Origin: an uncultured Clostridia bacterium
GTDB taxonomy: Bacteria; Bacillota_A; Clostridia; TANB77; CAG-508
Length of the DNA: 22,269 nt
NCBI GenBank assembly: GCA_948852375.1
Contig: CAQOYX010000002.1
Coordinates: 28,267-50,535 of the forward strand
Direction of reading: 5' to 3'
Shown here: in pieces, positions 7,156 through 14,502 of the stretch
Layout of the letters: each line of letters opens with the position of its first letter
How positions within the stretch are numbered: the first letter of the stretch is position 1
Notes under the pieces: model-generated
Database searches by the model: none
Told to the model about the DNA's origin: nothing
What the model saw: the letters and a program-made list of their open reading frames with translations, nothing else
Position numbers and translations under genes: made by a program

Positions 7156-7845
7156 TTATGCTTCTAATATATTTCCAAACAAAAATGGAGCTGGATTAAT
7201 ATCATTCCCATATCCAGACTTCGTTCTTACTTCAAAGTGTAAGTGATCTCCTGTTGATAGTCCTGTACTACCCATTATGCCAATTACTTCTCCTTTTTTT
7301 ATAGTATCTCCTACTTTACAACTAACAGTTCCATCTTTCATATGAGCATAAAAAGTATATATTTTTGTACCATCTGGCAATGTATGTAATATCTCAACTC
7401 CATTTCCAAAACTAGAACCTAAATTATTATAAGTTCTTAAAGAAACAACACCATCTTCTGCTGCAACTATTTTATTACTTGATAATGAAACTAAATCCAT
7501 ACCTGTATGTTTCTTTTTTACTCCAGTTACTGGATGAATTCTATAACCATGTTTTGATGTTATTTTTCCTGAAGCAGAATCCCATTTTGCAAATGGAATA
7601 ATAAATTTTGCTTCTGCATATTTGGTTAAATCTTCATCTGAAATCACTTCTCCTGATACTACTGATGAAGTGGTTGTTTCTTCTGTATCTTCATTATTAT
7701 CAGTTGTAAATAATCCTGCTATCAATAAAACTGGTATTATTATTAAAAAGAACAATCCTATAATTATTCCTAATATAATTGCTTTTACTTTTAATGAAAG
7801 AAAATTAAAAGCAGTTGCTCCAATATCTTCAATAGATGTTGACAT
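7156..7845 (-). CDS. Membrane-anchored M23 peptidoglycan endopeptidase of the transfer system
   Basis: The 229-residue protein has a membrane segment at about 20-45, a threonine/serine linker, and a C-terminal M23 (LytM/gamma-D-glutamyl-diamino acid endopeptidase) domain. Motifs are GYRIHPVTG, HTGMDL (H113 and D117), YAHM (H168) and GDHLHFEVR (H201 and H203). H113, D117 and H203 should bind zinc, and the set is intact. In Gram-positive conjugation such enzymes open the wall for the channel, as VirB1-like proteins do elsewhere. Its ATG 7845 overlaps the virB4 stop as TAATG. That overlap exists only if virB4 is read with its five +1 shifts, which supports them. Confidence 0.9.
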   Translation of the reverse strand: MSTSIEDIGATAFNFLSLKVKAIILGIIIGLFFLIIIPVLLIAGLFTTDNNEDTEETTTSSVVSGEVISDEDLTKYAEAKFIIPFAKWDSASGKITSKHGYRIHPVTGVKKKHTGMDLVSLSSNKIVAAEDGVVSLRTYNNLGSSFGNGVEILHTLPDGTKIYTFYAHMKDGTVSCKVGDTIKKGEVIGIMGSTGLSTGDHLHFEVRTKSGYGNDINPAPFLFGNILEA

Positions 7846-9673
7846 TAGATACCACCTCCAACTAAGAATGGTTCTTCATATTTTAATCCTTTAACATTTA
7901 TTAACATATGTCCAGATCCTATAAATAACAATCCTCTTCCGTTGGTCCTTTTGACTAATTATTGCTTTTTCATCTTGATTTAGATTGTAAATTCTTACAA
8001 TTTCTACCAAATCTTGACCATCTGTTCCGAAAAAAAATTTATAAGTGCTATTGTCTAGTATTGCTTGTCCGATACTGTTTTACTTCTGGAGATAAAAAAT
8101 CCACTAAATTTTGAGAAATTATCATTAGTCCGAGCCTGATATTTACGACATCTTTTACAAAAATTTCGTAAGAATTCAATAGATTCTTTTATTTTCTTAT
8201 CTATAAGCAAATAAGCCTCATCACATGCTACATATACTTTTTCTGTTCTATCTCTAAATGCTAAATTTTCACAAAATCTCAAAATGTTTAAATATTGACA
8301 TCTTTTAATATTTTCGTTTGAATTTTGTAACGCACTTACATCAAAACATACAAAAGAATTGTCAATCTTTATTGTAGAATGGCCATTAAATAATTCTTTG
8401 CTTTCTCCTATCGCAAGCCCTCTTATAACTGACCTTAATGTTTCATAATGTTTTTTATGTTCTGAAGGTTTATTAGCTTTATCTTCTAATAAATAATATA
8501 GGTTTTCCATAATTGGAAATTCTGTACTTTTCATTTTAGTTACATCTGTTTCCCAGTCAATATTAAAATTTTTATATAATTCTTCTAGTGATTCCATTAA
8601 GATACTCATTTGTAATGTTGTTATATCTGGGAAGTATAATTTGAAAAATGTAGATAAAAAATTCATATGTAATGATAAAGCTGATTTTGTTGATATATAT
8701 TCATCTTCTTCATCACTTTCTGTTTGTGTTGGCAATGGATTGACTTGCAATGGATTTAATCTTCCAACATTCTCACCTGTTCCACCTGAACAATCTACCC
8801 ACTTTCCTTTTACTCTTCTGCACATATCTCGCATTTCACCTTCTGGATCTATTGCATAAATTTTTGTTCCATTCAACCATTCATTAAATAGTATTTTCTT
8901 AGCCAAGTATGATTTTCCACTTCCAGAAGCTCCTGTTATAACACAGTTTGAATTTGGTCTTGCTGGTGTTTTACAAAATGGTGATAATATAATTATTTTT
9001 CCATCTTCATCCGTACCTAAATAGTAGCCTTCTTTGTCTACAATTCCACTTCCGACTGAATGGTAACCCTAGAAATAATGCTTCTAATGACATATTTTTA
9101 TTTGACATATCTAGTATCTCTTGGTCAAAAGTATCATATGGTCCAGCTTGTCTTAATGCTTTTTCTTGAATAAATGCTGGTACTCTTGCTTTTAATCCCA
9201 TTCCTGCAATTTCATTTTTAACTTTTCTACAATTTTCTAAAAAAGCATTATCTGTTTTTCCTGATGTTCTGGTTAAGAATGACAAATTCACATATGGAAT
9301 ATTATTTACTGTTATATCTCTAATAATTTTTTCTGCTGAAGCAATTTTGAATTCTGCTTGTGTCTTTAGAGCTTCGTTATTAGTTGTATTATAGGTATTT
9401 TTATCTGTAGCAAGACCTTTACTAATTCCTTCTACATAACTTTGAATATCTTCTATAGGACTAACCAATAAACTTACTGTGCTACTTTTCATATCTTTCA
9501 AATTCATTAGCCATCCGAACATTTACAGTTGAAGGATACCCACTAATATATTGTAGTTTATGTGTTGTATCTCCTAACTGAACTTTATTGTTTTTTATTT
9601 CGATTCCTTGTGGTGTAATTAAATTTAGCAAATCAACATTAATAGGAATTGCTTCCATCTTTTTTGATTTCAT
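7845..9673 (-). CDS. virB4: VirB4-type secretion ATPase, read through five +1 shifts at CGG
   Basis: ATG 9673 to TAA 7847-7845 encodes 607 residues only if one C is skipped at each of five in-frame CGG codons (9517, 9054, 8132, 8071, 7941). The restored protein has NVDLLNLITPQGIEI near the start, GYPSTVNVGWL across the first shift, Walker A GASGSGKS (247-254), Walker B VYVACDEAYLLID (D484, E485) and a C-terminal QGRGLLFIG across the last shift; all fit VirB4/TraE ATPases. Without shifting, translation would stop soon after codon 53. It powers substrate transfer and pilus or channel assembly at the membrane. It is the first gene behind promoter cassette C. The canonical N-terminal VirB4 domain appears to be on the separate upstream gene at 9807-10415. 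Confidence 0.85.
7939..7941 (-). other. In-frame CGG, +1 shift site (virB4, fifth)
   Basis: CAA CGG AAG. Skipping C7941 gives CAA GGA AGA (Q-G577-R) and the family C-terminus GRGLLFIGSGHM, ending at TAA 7847 overlapping the next start. Confidence 0.8.
8069..8071 (-). other. In-frame CGG, +1 shift site (virB4, fourth)
   Basis: TAT CGG ACA. Skipping C8071 gives TAT GGA CAA (Y-G534-Q) and opens the frame QAILDNSTYKFFFGTDGQ. Confidence 0.8.
8130..8132 (-). other. In-frame CGG, +1 shift site (virB4, third)
   Basis: GCT CGG ACT. Skipping C8132 gives GCT GGA CTA (A-G514-L), continuing MIISQNLVDFL as expected after the Walker B region. Confidence 0.85.
9052..9054 (-). other. In-frame CGG, +1 shift site (virB4, second)
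   Basis: AGT CGG AAG. Skipping C9054 gives AGT GGA AGT (S-G207-S) and opens the frame leading to Walker A. Confidence 0.85.
9515..9517 (-). other. In-frame CGG, +1 shift site (virB4, first)
   Basis: GTT CGG ATG. Skipping C9517 gives GTT GGA TGG (V-G53-W). The unshifted frame ends after 11 more codons. Confidence 0.85.
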
Positions 9674-9702
9674 TTTGTCCTAGCTCCTCTCTTCAATATA
9701 AT

Positions 9703-9748
9703 AAAAAAGAGTAATGCCAGGTTGCTAAACCTAGTCTTTACTCTTTTT
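9703..9748 (-). terminator. Leader hairpin C (terminator-like, at the transcript 5' end)
   Basis: Minus strand AAAAAGAGTAA pairs with TTACTCTTTTTT, enclosing AGGTT-TAGC-AACCT, and ends in six T. It begins about 4 bases after the expected start of promoter C and precedes virB4. Confidence 0.75.
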
Positions 9749-9758
9749 GTATGTTATC

Positions 9759-9803
9759 ATTATATATTTGAAGAAATTAGCTTTCAATTCCCAAAATTTT
9801 CCC
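9759..9803 (-). promoter_or_regulatory. Promoter cassette C: GGG-N8-GGGAA box plus sigma-A promoter
   Basis: Minus strand box GGGAAAATTTTGGGAA (9803-9788), -35 TTGAAA (9787-9782), 17-base spacer, -10 TATAAT (9764-9759), followed by GATAACAT. It starts 3 bases after the stop codon of the VirB4 N-domain gene. Confidence 0.85.
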
Positions 9804-9806
9804 TTA

Positions 9807-10415
9807 TTAAATATTAACAACTAAAGGACTTTCTAAATAGTTTGAATCTTCTAAATAAATATCATCAGTATTATTAAAGCTATTCACTAATTGTATAATT
9901 AATTTTTCTGTTAAAATTTCTGTTTTATACCCTACATTTGCAAATTTTAATTTTATTTCATTTAATCTTTTCATTAGATTATCTTCGGCATAATCATTAT
10001 TTTCTTCCCAAATAATAAAATATATTTCCGATTCTACTGCTCTACCTCTTGTTGCAAGAGAATTAAAACTTGCATTTCTTTGTTCTAACAGATTATATTT
10101 GAAAGAATCGTTTTCTTTCTCAATTAGTGATAACTGATAATCTTGGTTTTTTGCAAGGTCTATTGGTCTATTTGTAAAGAATAATTTAAATGGTTTTAAT
10201 TCTGCTACAAAACTTTTAGTTAAGTTTCTTCCATGTCCTACCTGCTCATCTTTGCTCATTAATTTACAATTTTTTGTATATATCTTTAAATAGGCTAATA
10301 CTTTATTATCTATTGTATATAGAAAATTTCCCTGTATGTCTCGTATATTTAAAAACCTATTAGCTGAAATGTTTTCTTTCTTTTTAAATAAACTATCAAA
10401 TAATAATAAGCTCAT
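9807..10415 (-). CDS. VirB4 N-terminal-domain-like protein (split from the ATPase)
   Basis: The 202-residue protein resembles the N-terminal domain of VirB4/TraC-type ATPases: IQGNFLYTIDNKVLAYLKIYTKN, then LMSKDEQ, a FVAELKPFKLFFTNRPID strand-helix region, RGRAVESEIYFIIWEE, and a helix LMKRLNEIKLKFANVGYKTEILT. It has no Walker motifs. Together with the 607-residue VirB4 it makes about 809 residues, near the usual length of a fused VirB4. ATG 10415 overlaps the PrgI-type gene by 20 bases and has AGGAGGAGG upstream. Promoter cassette C separates it from virB4, so the two halves can be expressed separately. The domain call is by eye. Confidence 0.6.
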   Translation of the reverse strand: MSLLLFDSLFKKKENISANRFLNIRDIQGNFLYTIDNKVLAYLKIYTKNCKLMSKDEQVGHGRNLTKSFVAELKPFKLFFTNRPIDLAKNQDYQLSLIEKENDSFKYNLLEQRNASFNSLATRGRAVESEIYFIIWEENNDYAEDNLMKRLNEIKLKFANVGYKTEILTEKLIIQLVNSFNNTDDIYLEDSNYLESPLVVNI

Positions 10416-10743
10416 AATTATTTTCCCTCCTCCTTACAATTTTCTCATATTTAAAATATTGTTGACTATTATAAAATTTAATAATATTCCCTATTAACAT
10501 TGCAATTGATGTATTGTGCTTATCTTTCATAACTGCAATAAAAGTTAAAACAGTTATTACTCCAAAAATCCCAACTGCTATAAGATAATTATGAAACATT
10601 AAGTTATAGATATATCCTAATAATATTCCTATTATTCCTGCTACCCCTGTATTAACTAATTCTTCTATTCCTATTCCATTGATTAACTCCATACGAGTTC
10701 TGACATCTGCTGGTATAGGTATTTGGTATTGTTCATCATACAT
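10396..10743 (-). CDS. PrgI-family (VirB3-like) inner-membrane protein
   Basis: The 115-residue protein starts at ATG 10743 (ATAGGAG 8 bases upstream). An ATG at 10767 would place nine residues inside the upstream gene. It contains the family opening QIPIPADVRTRMEL, then INGIGIEELV, then two membrane segments (GVAGIIGILLGYIYNLM and LIAVGIFGVITVLTFIAV) and a basic C-terminal part (YFKYEKIVRRREN). PrgI proteins are the VirB3 counterparts of Gram-positive transfer systems and bind VirB4 at the membrane, in keeping with the gene order here. Confidence 0.8.
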   Translation of the reverse strand: MYDEQYQIPIPADVRTRMELINGIGIEELVNTGVAGIIGILLGYIYNLMFHNYLIAVGIFGVITVLTFIAVMKDKHNTSIAMLIGNIIKFYNSQQYFKYEKIVRRRENNYELIII

Positions 10744-10754
10744 ACTTTTCACTC

Positions 10755-11379
10755 CTATTCTACCCATGTAAATTGTTGATATTTCTTATCTTTCCAATCT
10801 CCCATTAAATTATAAAAATCTTCTTTTGATTTAACTGTTCCTTTGGCATCTGCTGAAAATAAAAATCCTTGATATTCAGATTCCACTTTATCTTTCTCCC
10901 ATGATATGTAATATTGGTCTTTTGCTATACTTCCACGAGTTATTCCGTTGGCAATCATCATACATTTTGTAGACCGAACACCATATTTTAAAACTATTAG
11001 TCCATGTTCCAAGATTAATCAATTTATCTTCAGTTTTTACATAGTATTGGTGGTCTACCTTTATAACTTGTCTCCCTTCTACATCTTTATGGTCTTCTTC
11101 TAAAGTTCCGTCTATAATGCTAGTTTTTATTCCTGAAAAATCTCCAATTACTTCTGGTGATTGCTCATATGGAAAATAATCTAAAATTAAAGTCTTTATA
11201 TTAGTAATAGAGATGATTAAAACAAATGCTATTAATCCATGTTTTATTCTGTTTAAATATCTTTTTGAATCTCCTTCATCTCCCATCATAATTTTAAAAA
11301 CTGCAATAAGTATCATAAGGACTGCTGCAAAGCCTGAAAGAATAGTTAGATAAGTTACTACTTGATCTAATGTATCCAT
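10755..11379 (-). CDS. VirB2/TrbC-like membrane protein with C-terminal extension, one +1 shift at CGG
   Basis: ATG 11379 to TAG at 10757-10755 gives 207 residues if one C is skipped at CGG 10947. The N-terminal part has two membrane segments (VTYLTILSGFAAVLMILIAVFKI; HGLIAFVLIISITNIKTLIL) joined by MMGDEGDSKRYLNRIK. It matches the protein at 14108-14486 (FKIMTGDEQDQQRYKK), so the two are paralogs. An extracytoplasmic domain follows, with repeated QYY-type strands (DHQYYVK, KDQYYIS), cysteines in IWCSVYKMYDDCQ, and an aromatic end QFTWVE. Unshifted translation ends after 18 more codons. VirB2-like proteins form pilin or channel; the extension may give surface contact. Confidence 0.8.
10945..10947 (-). 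other. In-frame CGG, +1 shift site (extended VirB2-like gene)
   Basis: CAA CGG AAT. Skipping C10947 gives CAA GGA ATA (Q-G145-I) and joins the open frame TRGSIAKDQYYISWE to the gene's end. Another CGG at 10975-10973 in this region is out of phase and does no harm. Confidence 0.8.
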
Positions 11380-11437
11380 TTTTTTACTCCTCTTTTTTAT
11401 ATTATCCCTATATACTCTTTTTCATTTTCCTCTCATT

Positions 11438-11899
11438 TTAAATTTCTAGTTCTTCGTCCTCTTCTTTGTCTTGATATATTTCTATTATCTTTTTTTGAAC
11501 ATCTACTTGTTTTTTATAAACATCTCTTTGTTGTTTTACATTTTCTAATTCTTCCAGTTTTAAATTTTCGTTTCTAAAAGAATATATTTGATTTTTATTA
11601 TAAGTAGCTTGAATAAGTGTTATATCAAGATGTTCTAAATTATTTATAATCGTAAATAATGCTTTTTTTGTATCAAACCCCCAAGCATATTTGCAAGCAT
11701 TGTCAACATCAAAACTGTATTGTTCAATAATTCCATTTTCTATTAATTCACTTTCATTCATTAATGCCATACATAAACTGAATAAGTCCTTTTGACTTTT
11801 TAATGTCCTAGTTTCTCCTTTTTCGTTTAAATATGTTAAACTAAATTTTTTATTTCTATGTATGACATTATTAATACTTTTCCTAAGGTATGTTACCAT
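11438..11899 (-). CDS. Hypothetical 153-residue protein with C-terminal coiled coil
   Basis: Starts at ATG 11899 behind TTAGGAG. It is a soluble protein with an N-terminal alpha/beta part (KKFSLTYLNEKGETRTLKSQKDLFSLCMAL) and a long helix at about 115-150 (LKLEELENVKQQRDVYKKQVDVQKKIIEIYQDK) likely to form a coiled coil, ending acidic. I do not recognise a family. It lies in transfer block 2 between the VirB6-like and VirB2-like genes and is probably a cytosolic accessory. Confidence 0.6.
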   Translation of the reverse strand: MVTYLRKSINNVIHRNKKFSLTYLNEKGETRTLKSQKDLFSLCMALMNESELIENGIIEQYSFDVDNACKYAWGFDTKKALFTIINNLEHLDITLIQATYNKNQIYSFRNENLKLEELENVKQQRDVYKKQVDVQKKIIEIYQDKEEDEELEI

Positions 11900-11918
11900 T
11901 TTTTGCTCCTAACTGTAA

Positions 11919-12302
11919 TCAAACTGTTTCTGTTAATTCCTTTAAGATTTCAGTTCTATTTACATAGTTTCCTTTTCTATTATTTATTGTCTGTAATCCT
12001 TTTAGTGCTTTTATTATATCTCCTGCAATTAGTTTATTATTGTATTTATTTGCCAATTTATCTTTTAAGCAATTTATTTTTTCTAATTCTTTTTTTATTT
12101 CTCTTCTTTCAACACTTACTCTTTTTAAAAGTTTCCCTACTCTAGCATATCCTGCTGCATTAAGTTCTGTATTTTCTATATAATGCAAAATATCTTGTCT
12201 TTCTAAATCTTTTTGACTTAACTCTTCAGATATTTTTTGTGCCTGTTTATCTATATTTTGAAAAAAATTTAACATATATTTTAAAAAATCATCTACTTCC
12301 AT
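11919..12302 (-). CDS. Hypothetical 127-residue helical protein
   Basis: Starts at ATG 12302, 8 bases after GGAG. It is almost entirely helical and charged (EELSQKDLERQDILHYIEN; LLKRVSVERREIKKELEKINCLKDKLANKY), with the look of a small coiled-coil adaptor. No membrane segment or enzymatic motif is visible. The family is not recognised. It lies between the VirB6-like gene and the coiled-coil gene in block 2. Confidence 0.6.
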   Translation of the reverse strand: MEVDDFLKYMLNFFQNIDKQAQKISEELSQKDLERQDILHYIENTELNAAGYARVGKLLKRVSVERREIKKELEKINCLKDKLANKYNNKLIAGDIIKALKGLQTINNRKGNYVNRTEILKELTETV

Positions 12303-12331
12303 TTTTCATTCTCCGTTCTCCGTTCTTTTGG

Positions 12332-13175
12332 TTATTTTTTACCTTTTCCAATTCCACCTCTAAAGGTATTTACTACTCTTGTAACTGTACTTATTTTTCC
12401 TGATACACTACCACCACCAGCTGTACTCATAAACTCTTGTAACATATGAGGTGTTCTTAAAGCTATGGATGAGGTTGATAGCGATAGAACAAATTTACCT
12501 TTATTCATTAAAATAATTGCTAATTGCATTAATAATAATTGAACAATTATTGTAAAAGCATTAGTCATAAACTTTTTAATATATCCTTTGAATGCCCCAC
12601 CATCGCTATTTAACAGACCGATGGAAGCAAAAGGCATTCCAAGTCTTAGGATAAACATTTCTATTCCACGAGTTATAAATTGGAAATACAATAGTGCTAA
12701 TTGTATTGCTATTACTAAATATAAAATCGCTCCAAAAACATTAAAAGCTAAATTACTAGCTTCTACTGTTACTATATCTTTTGAGCCTGTCATTCCTTGT
12801 AATAGATTATAGAAAAACTCATAAAATACATTTGCGAATTTTGTATATATGAAACCAAATGTAATCATTATAATCATTGCCTTTAAAAATCCTATTAATA
12901 TGTTTAATGGGTTATTATCTGGATCTCCACTTGACCAAGCAAGATAAGTTTCTATCATCTTTTTTATAAAAAGAATTATTAATACTGCTATGGCAAAAGT
13001 ATAAATTGCATTATATAATCCACCAATATTGAAATTTTCCAAATTTCTAAAATTAATTTCTATTGCAAATCCGATTCCAGAACATTGTATCGTAAACTCC
13101 ACTAAACCACGAAAGTATAGCTTCTGCTAACCAACTTAATATATATGTAATAATAGTTCCTACCAAAACTGCCAT
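12332..13175 (-). CDS. VirB6/TrbL-like polytopic membrane protein, one +1 shift at CGG
   Basis: ATG 13175 (AAGGAG upstream) encodes MAVLVGTIITYILSWLAEA then ILSWFSGVYDTMFWN. It reaches CGG at 13073, where skipping one C continues GFAIEINFRNLENFNIGG for 280 residues in total. Several membrane segments follow (AIYTFAIAVLIILFI; LKAMIIMITFGFIY; FGAILYLVIAIQLALLYF; FTIIVQLLLMQLAIIL), with a glycine-rich basic tail (GGGSVSGKISTV; FRGGIGKGKK). This fits VirB6/TrbL channel proteins of Gram-positive systems. Without the shift, translation stops five codons after CGG, so the gene would make only a 39-residue stub. It is the first gene behind promoter cassette D. Confidence 0.8.
13071..13073 (-). other. 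In-frame CGG, +1 shift site (VirB6-like gene)
   Basis: AAT CGG ATT. Skipping C13073 gives AAT GGA TTT (N-G35-F). This links the only start with a ribosome binding site to the 245-residue membrane-protein frame. Confidence 0.85.
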
Positions 13176-13208
13176 TGCTTTTTCTCCTTCCTTAAATATA
13201 ATTATAAT

Positions 13209-13255
13209 GAAAAAAGAGTAATACCAAGTCGCAAGACTTAGTAATGACTCTTTTC
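13209..13255 (-). terminator. Leader hairpin D (terminator-like, at the transcript 5' end)
   Basis: Minus strand GAAAAGAG...CTCTTTTTTC encloses AAGTC-TTGC-GACTT, a long nearly continuous stem ending in six T. It starts about 4 bases after the expected transcription start of promoter D and precedes the VirB6-like gene. Confidence 0.75.
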
Positions 13256-13264
13256 AATACTATC

Positions 13265-13309
13265 ATTATATCTTTAGGAAAAGTTGCTTTCAATTCCCAA
13301 TTTTTTCCC
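13265..13309 (-). promoter_or_regulatory. Promoter cassette D: GGG-N8-GGGAA box plus sigma-A promoter
   Basis: Minus strand box GGGAAAAAATTGGGAA (13309-13294), -35 TTGAAA (13293-13288), 17-base spacer, -10 TATAAT (13270-13265), then GATAGTAT. The first G of the box is also the last base of the upstream TAG stop codon. Confidence 0.85.
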
Positions 13310-14088
13310 TAGGGTTGTGGTGGCATTCTTTCTAGTTCTTCTTCCATTTCTTCTTCACATATCATTTGTTCTCTTTCGTTTTGTTCTTGCAATTTTGATT
13401 CTTTTTCTATTGCTTCATCTATTTTTTTGTTTATAACTTCCCTTGCTTTTTCAACTTCATTACTAAGTTGTTCTAATGCCTTTCTATCTTTTTGCAATTT
13501 TGAAACAACATCAGATTCTTTAATTAGTTTTTCTATTTTATCTATTTTATAAACTCTGGAAAATTCTAGTTTTTTCTTTTGATAAGTTCTTTCTAATTCT
13601 ACATTATTTGGATTTTGAATCATATCAATATGTGCTTCATACAAGTCTTCTACCATCTTATTGTCTTGCCATCTGTCAAACAAATATGCAATAGCAATAC
13701 CTGGTATTCCAGTCACTAATCCAATCAAAACATATCTTTTAATGTAGCCATATATCTTTTCATTTTCTGAAACAGAACCCTGTATTTTATTTGAAAGATC
13801 TGCTTGTAATTTTCTTTCATCTTCTTCAAGTTCTTTCTTCCTTTGTTCTCTCATCAGTATAATTTTTTTAGCTTCTTCTTCTTCTTTTTTTCTTTTTTCT
13901 TCTGTGGCCTTATTTAGAGTTTTTTCAACATCTTCAGACATAATAGCTTGATCAATTCTTTCTTGTTGTATCATTCTTTCAAGTTCTCCTAATTGTTCAG
14001 CCAATTTGTCTAAATTGTTATTTTCCTTTTCTAATCTTTCTAACTCTATTTGCTTTTTAGTTTTTTCTAATTCTAATTCCTGTGCCAT
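13309..14088 (-). CDS. Coiled-coil protein with a central membrane segment
   Basis: The 259-residue protein starts at ATG 14088 behind AGGAG. Residues 1-105 and 160-245 are highly charged heptad-like helices (ELEKTKKQIELERLEKEN; KRKKEEEEAKKIILMREQRK), flanking one hydrophobic segment (YVLIGLVTGIPGIAIAYLF, about 119-137). It ends acidic then EELERMPPQP. The family is unknown; the architecture suggests a membrane-tethered scaffold. It is the last gene of block 1, directly after the VirB2-like gene and before promoter cassette D, whose box overlaps its stop codon. Confidence 0.65.
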   Translation of the reverse strand: MAQELELEKTKKQIELERLEKENNNLDKLAEQLGELERMIQQERIDQAIMSEDVEKTLNKATEEKRKKEEEEAKKIILMREQRKKELEEDERKLQADLSNKIQGSVSENEKIYGYIKRYVLIGLVTGIPGIAIAYLFDRWQDNKMVEDLYEAHIDMIQNPNNVELERTYQKKKLEFSRVYKIDKIEKLIKESDVVSKLQKDRKALEQLSNEVEKAREVINKKIDEAIEKESKLQEQNEREQMICEEEMEEELERMPPQP

Positions 14089-14107
14089 TTTTCTTTACTC
14101 CTTTATT

Positions 14108-14486
14108 CTAAAAATATCCAGCAACTAAATTTACTATTGTAACTGCTAAAATGCTAACTATAATACAAATTAAAACTTTTATAATTGTTTTCTTATATCT
14201 TTGTTGGTCTTGTTCATCTCCGAGTCATAATTTTAAAAACATAAAATAGTATAACCATAACTCCAGCAGTTGGAATTATCCATTGAAGTGTACCTGTTAA
14301 GTCTTTTACCATTCTCATAATTCCTGTTCCAATTTTACTACTTTGAATTGAACCTCCACCAGATACTTCATCAACTGCTGCGAAACATGATTTTGTCATT
14401 TGCATTGTAAATAACATTACTACCCATGCTGTTACCTTTGATATTCTTCTAATTGTATTTCTAAAAAAACTTTTCATTTTAGTCAT
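14108..14486 (-). CDS. VirB2/TrbC-like (pilin-type) membrane protein, one +1 shift at CGG
   Basis: ATG 14486 (AGGAGG 9 bases upstream) to TAG 14110-14108 gives 125 residues if one C is skipped at CGG 14222. It has a basic N-terminus and signal-like segment (VTAWVVMLFTMQMTKSCFA), then GGGSIQSSKIGTG, a membrane segment (LQWIIPTAGVMVILFYVFKIM), the loop TGDEQDQQRYKK, and a second membrane segment (IIKVLICIIVSILAVTIVNLV). The loop across the shift aligns with MMGDEGDSKRYLN of the paralog at 10755-11379, whose Gly is encoded normally; that confirms the restored frame from inside the window. Unshifted translation ends at TGA two codons after the CGG, losing the second membrane segment. Confidence 0.85.
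14220..14222 (-). other. In-frame CGG, +1 shift site (VirB2-like gene)
   Basis: ACT CGG AGA TGA. Skipping C14222 gives ACT GGA GAT GAA (T-G89-D-E), matching the paralog's M-G-D-E. Confidence 0.9.
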
Positions 14487-14502
14487 CTTATAGGACCTCC
14501 TT

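Noticed and set aside
9007..9522. ATG 9522 or 8906 (TTG) as independent starts making separate small proteins
   Set aside because: No ribosome binding sites precede them, and the products are consecutive slices of one VirB4.
12332..13102. Start of the VirB6-like gene at 13102
   Set aside because: It lacks a ribosome binding site and its first residues are out-of-frame readings of the true N-terminus starting at 13175.
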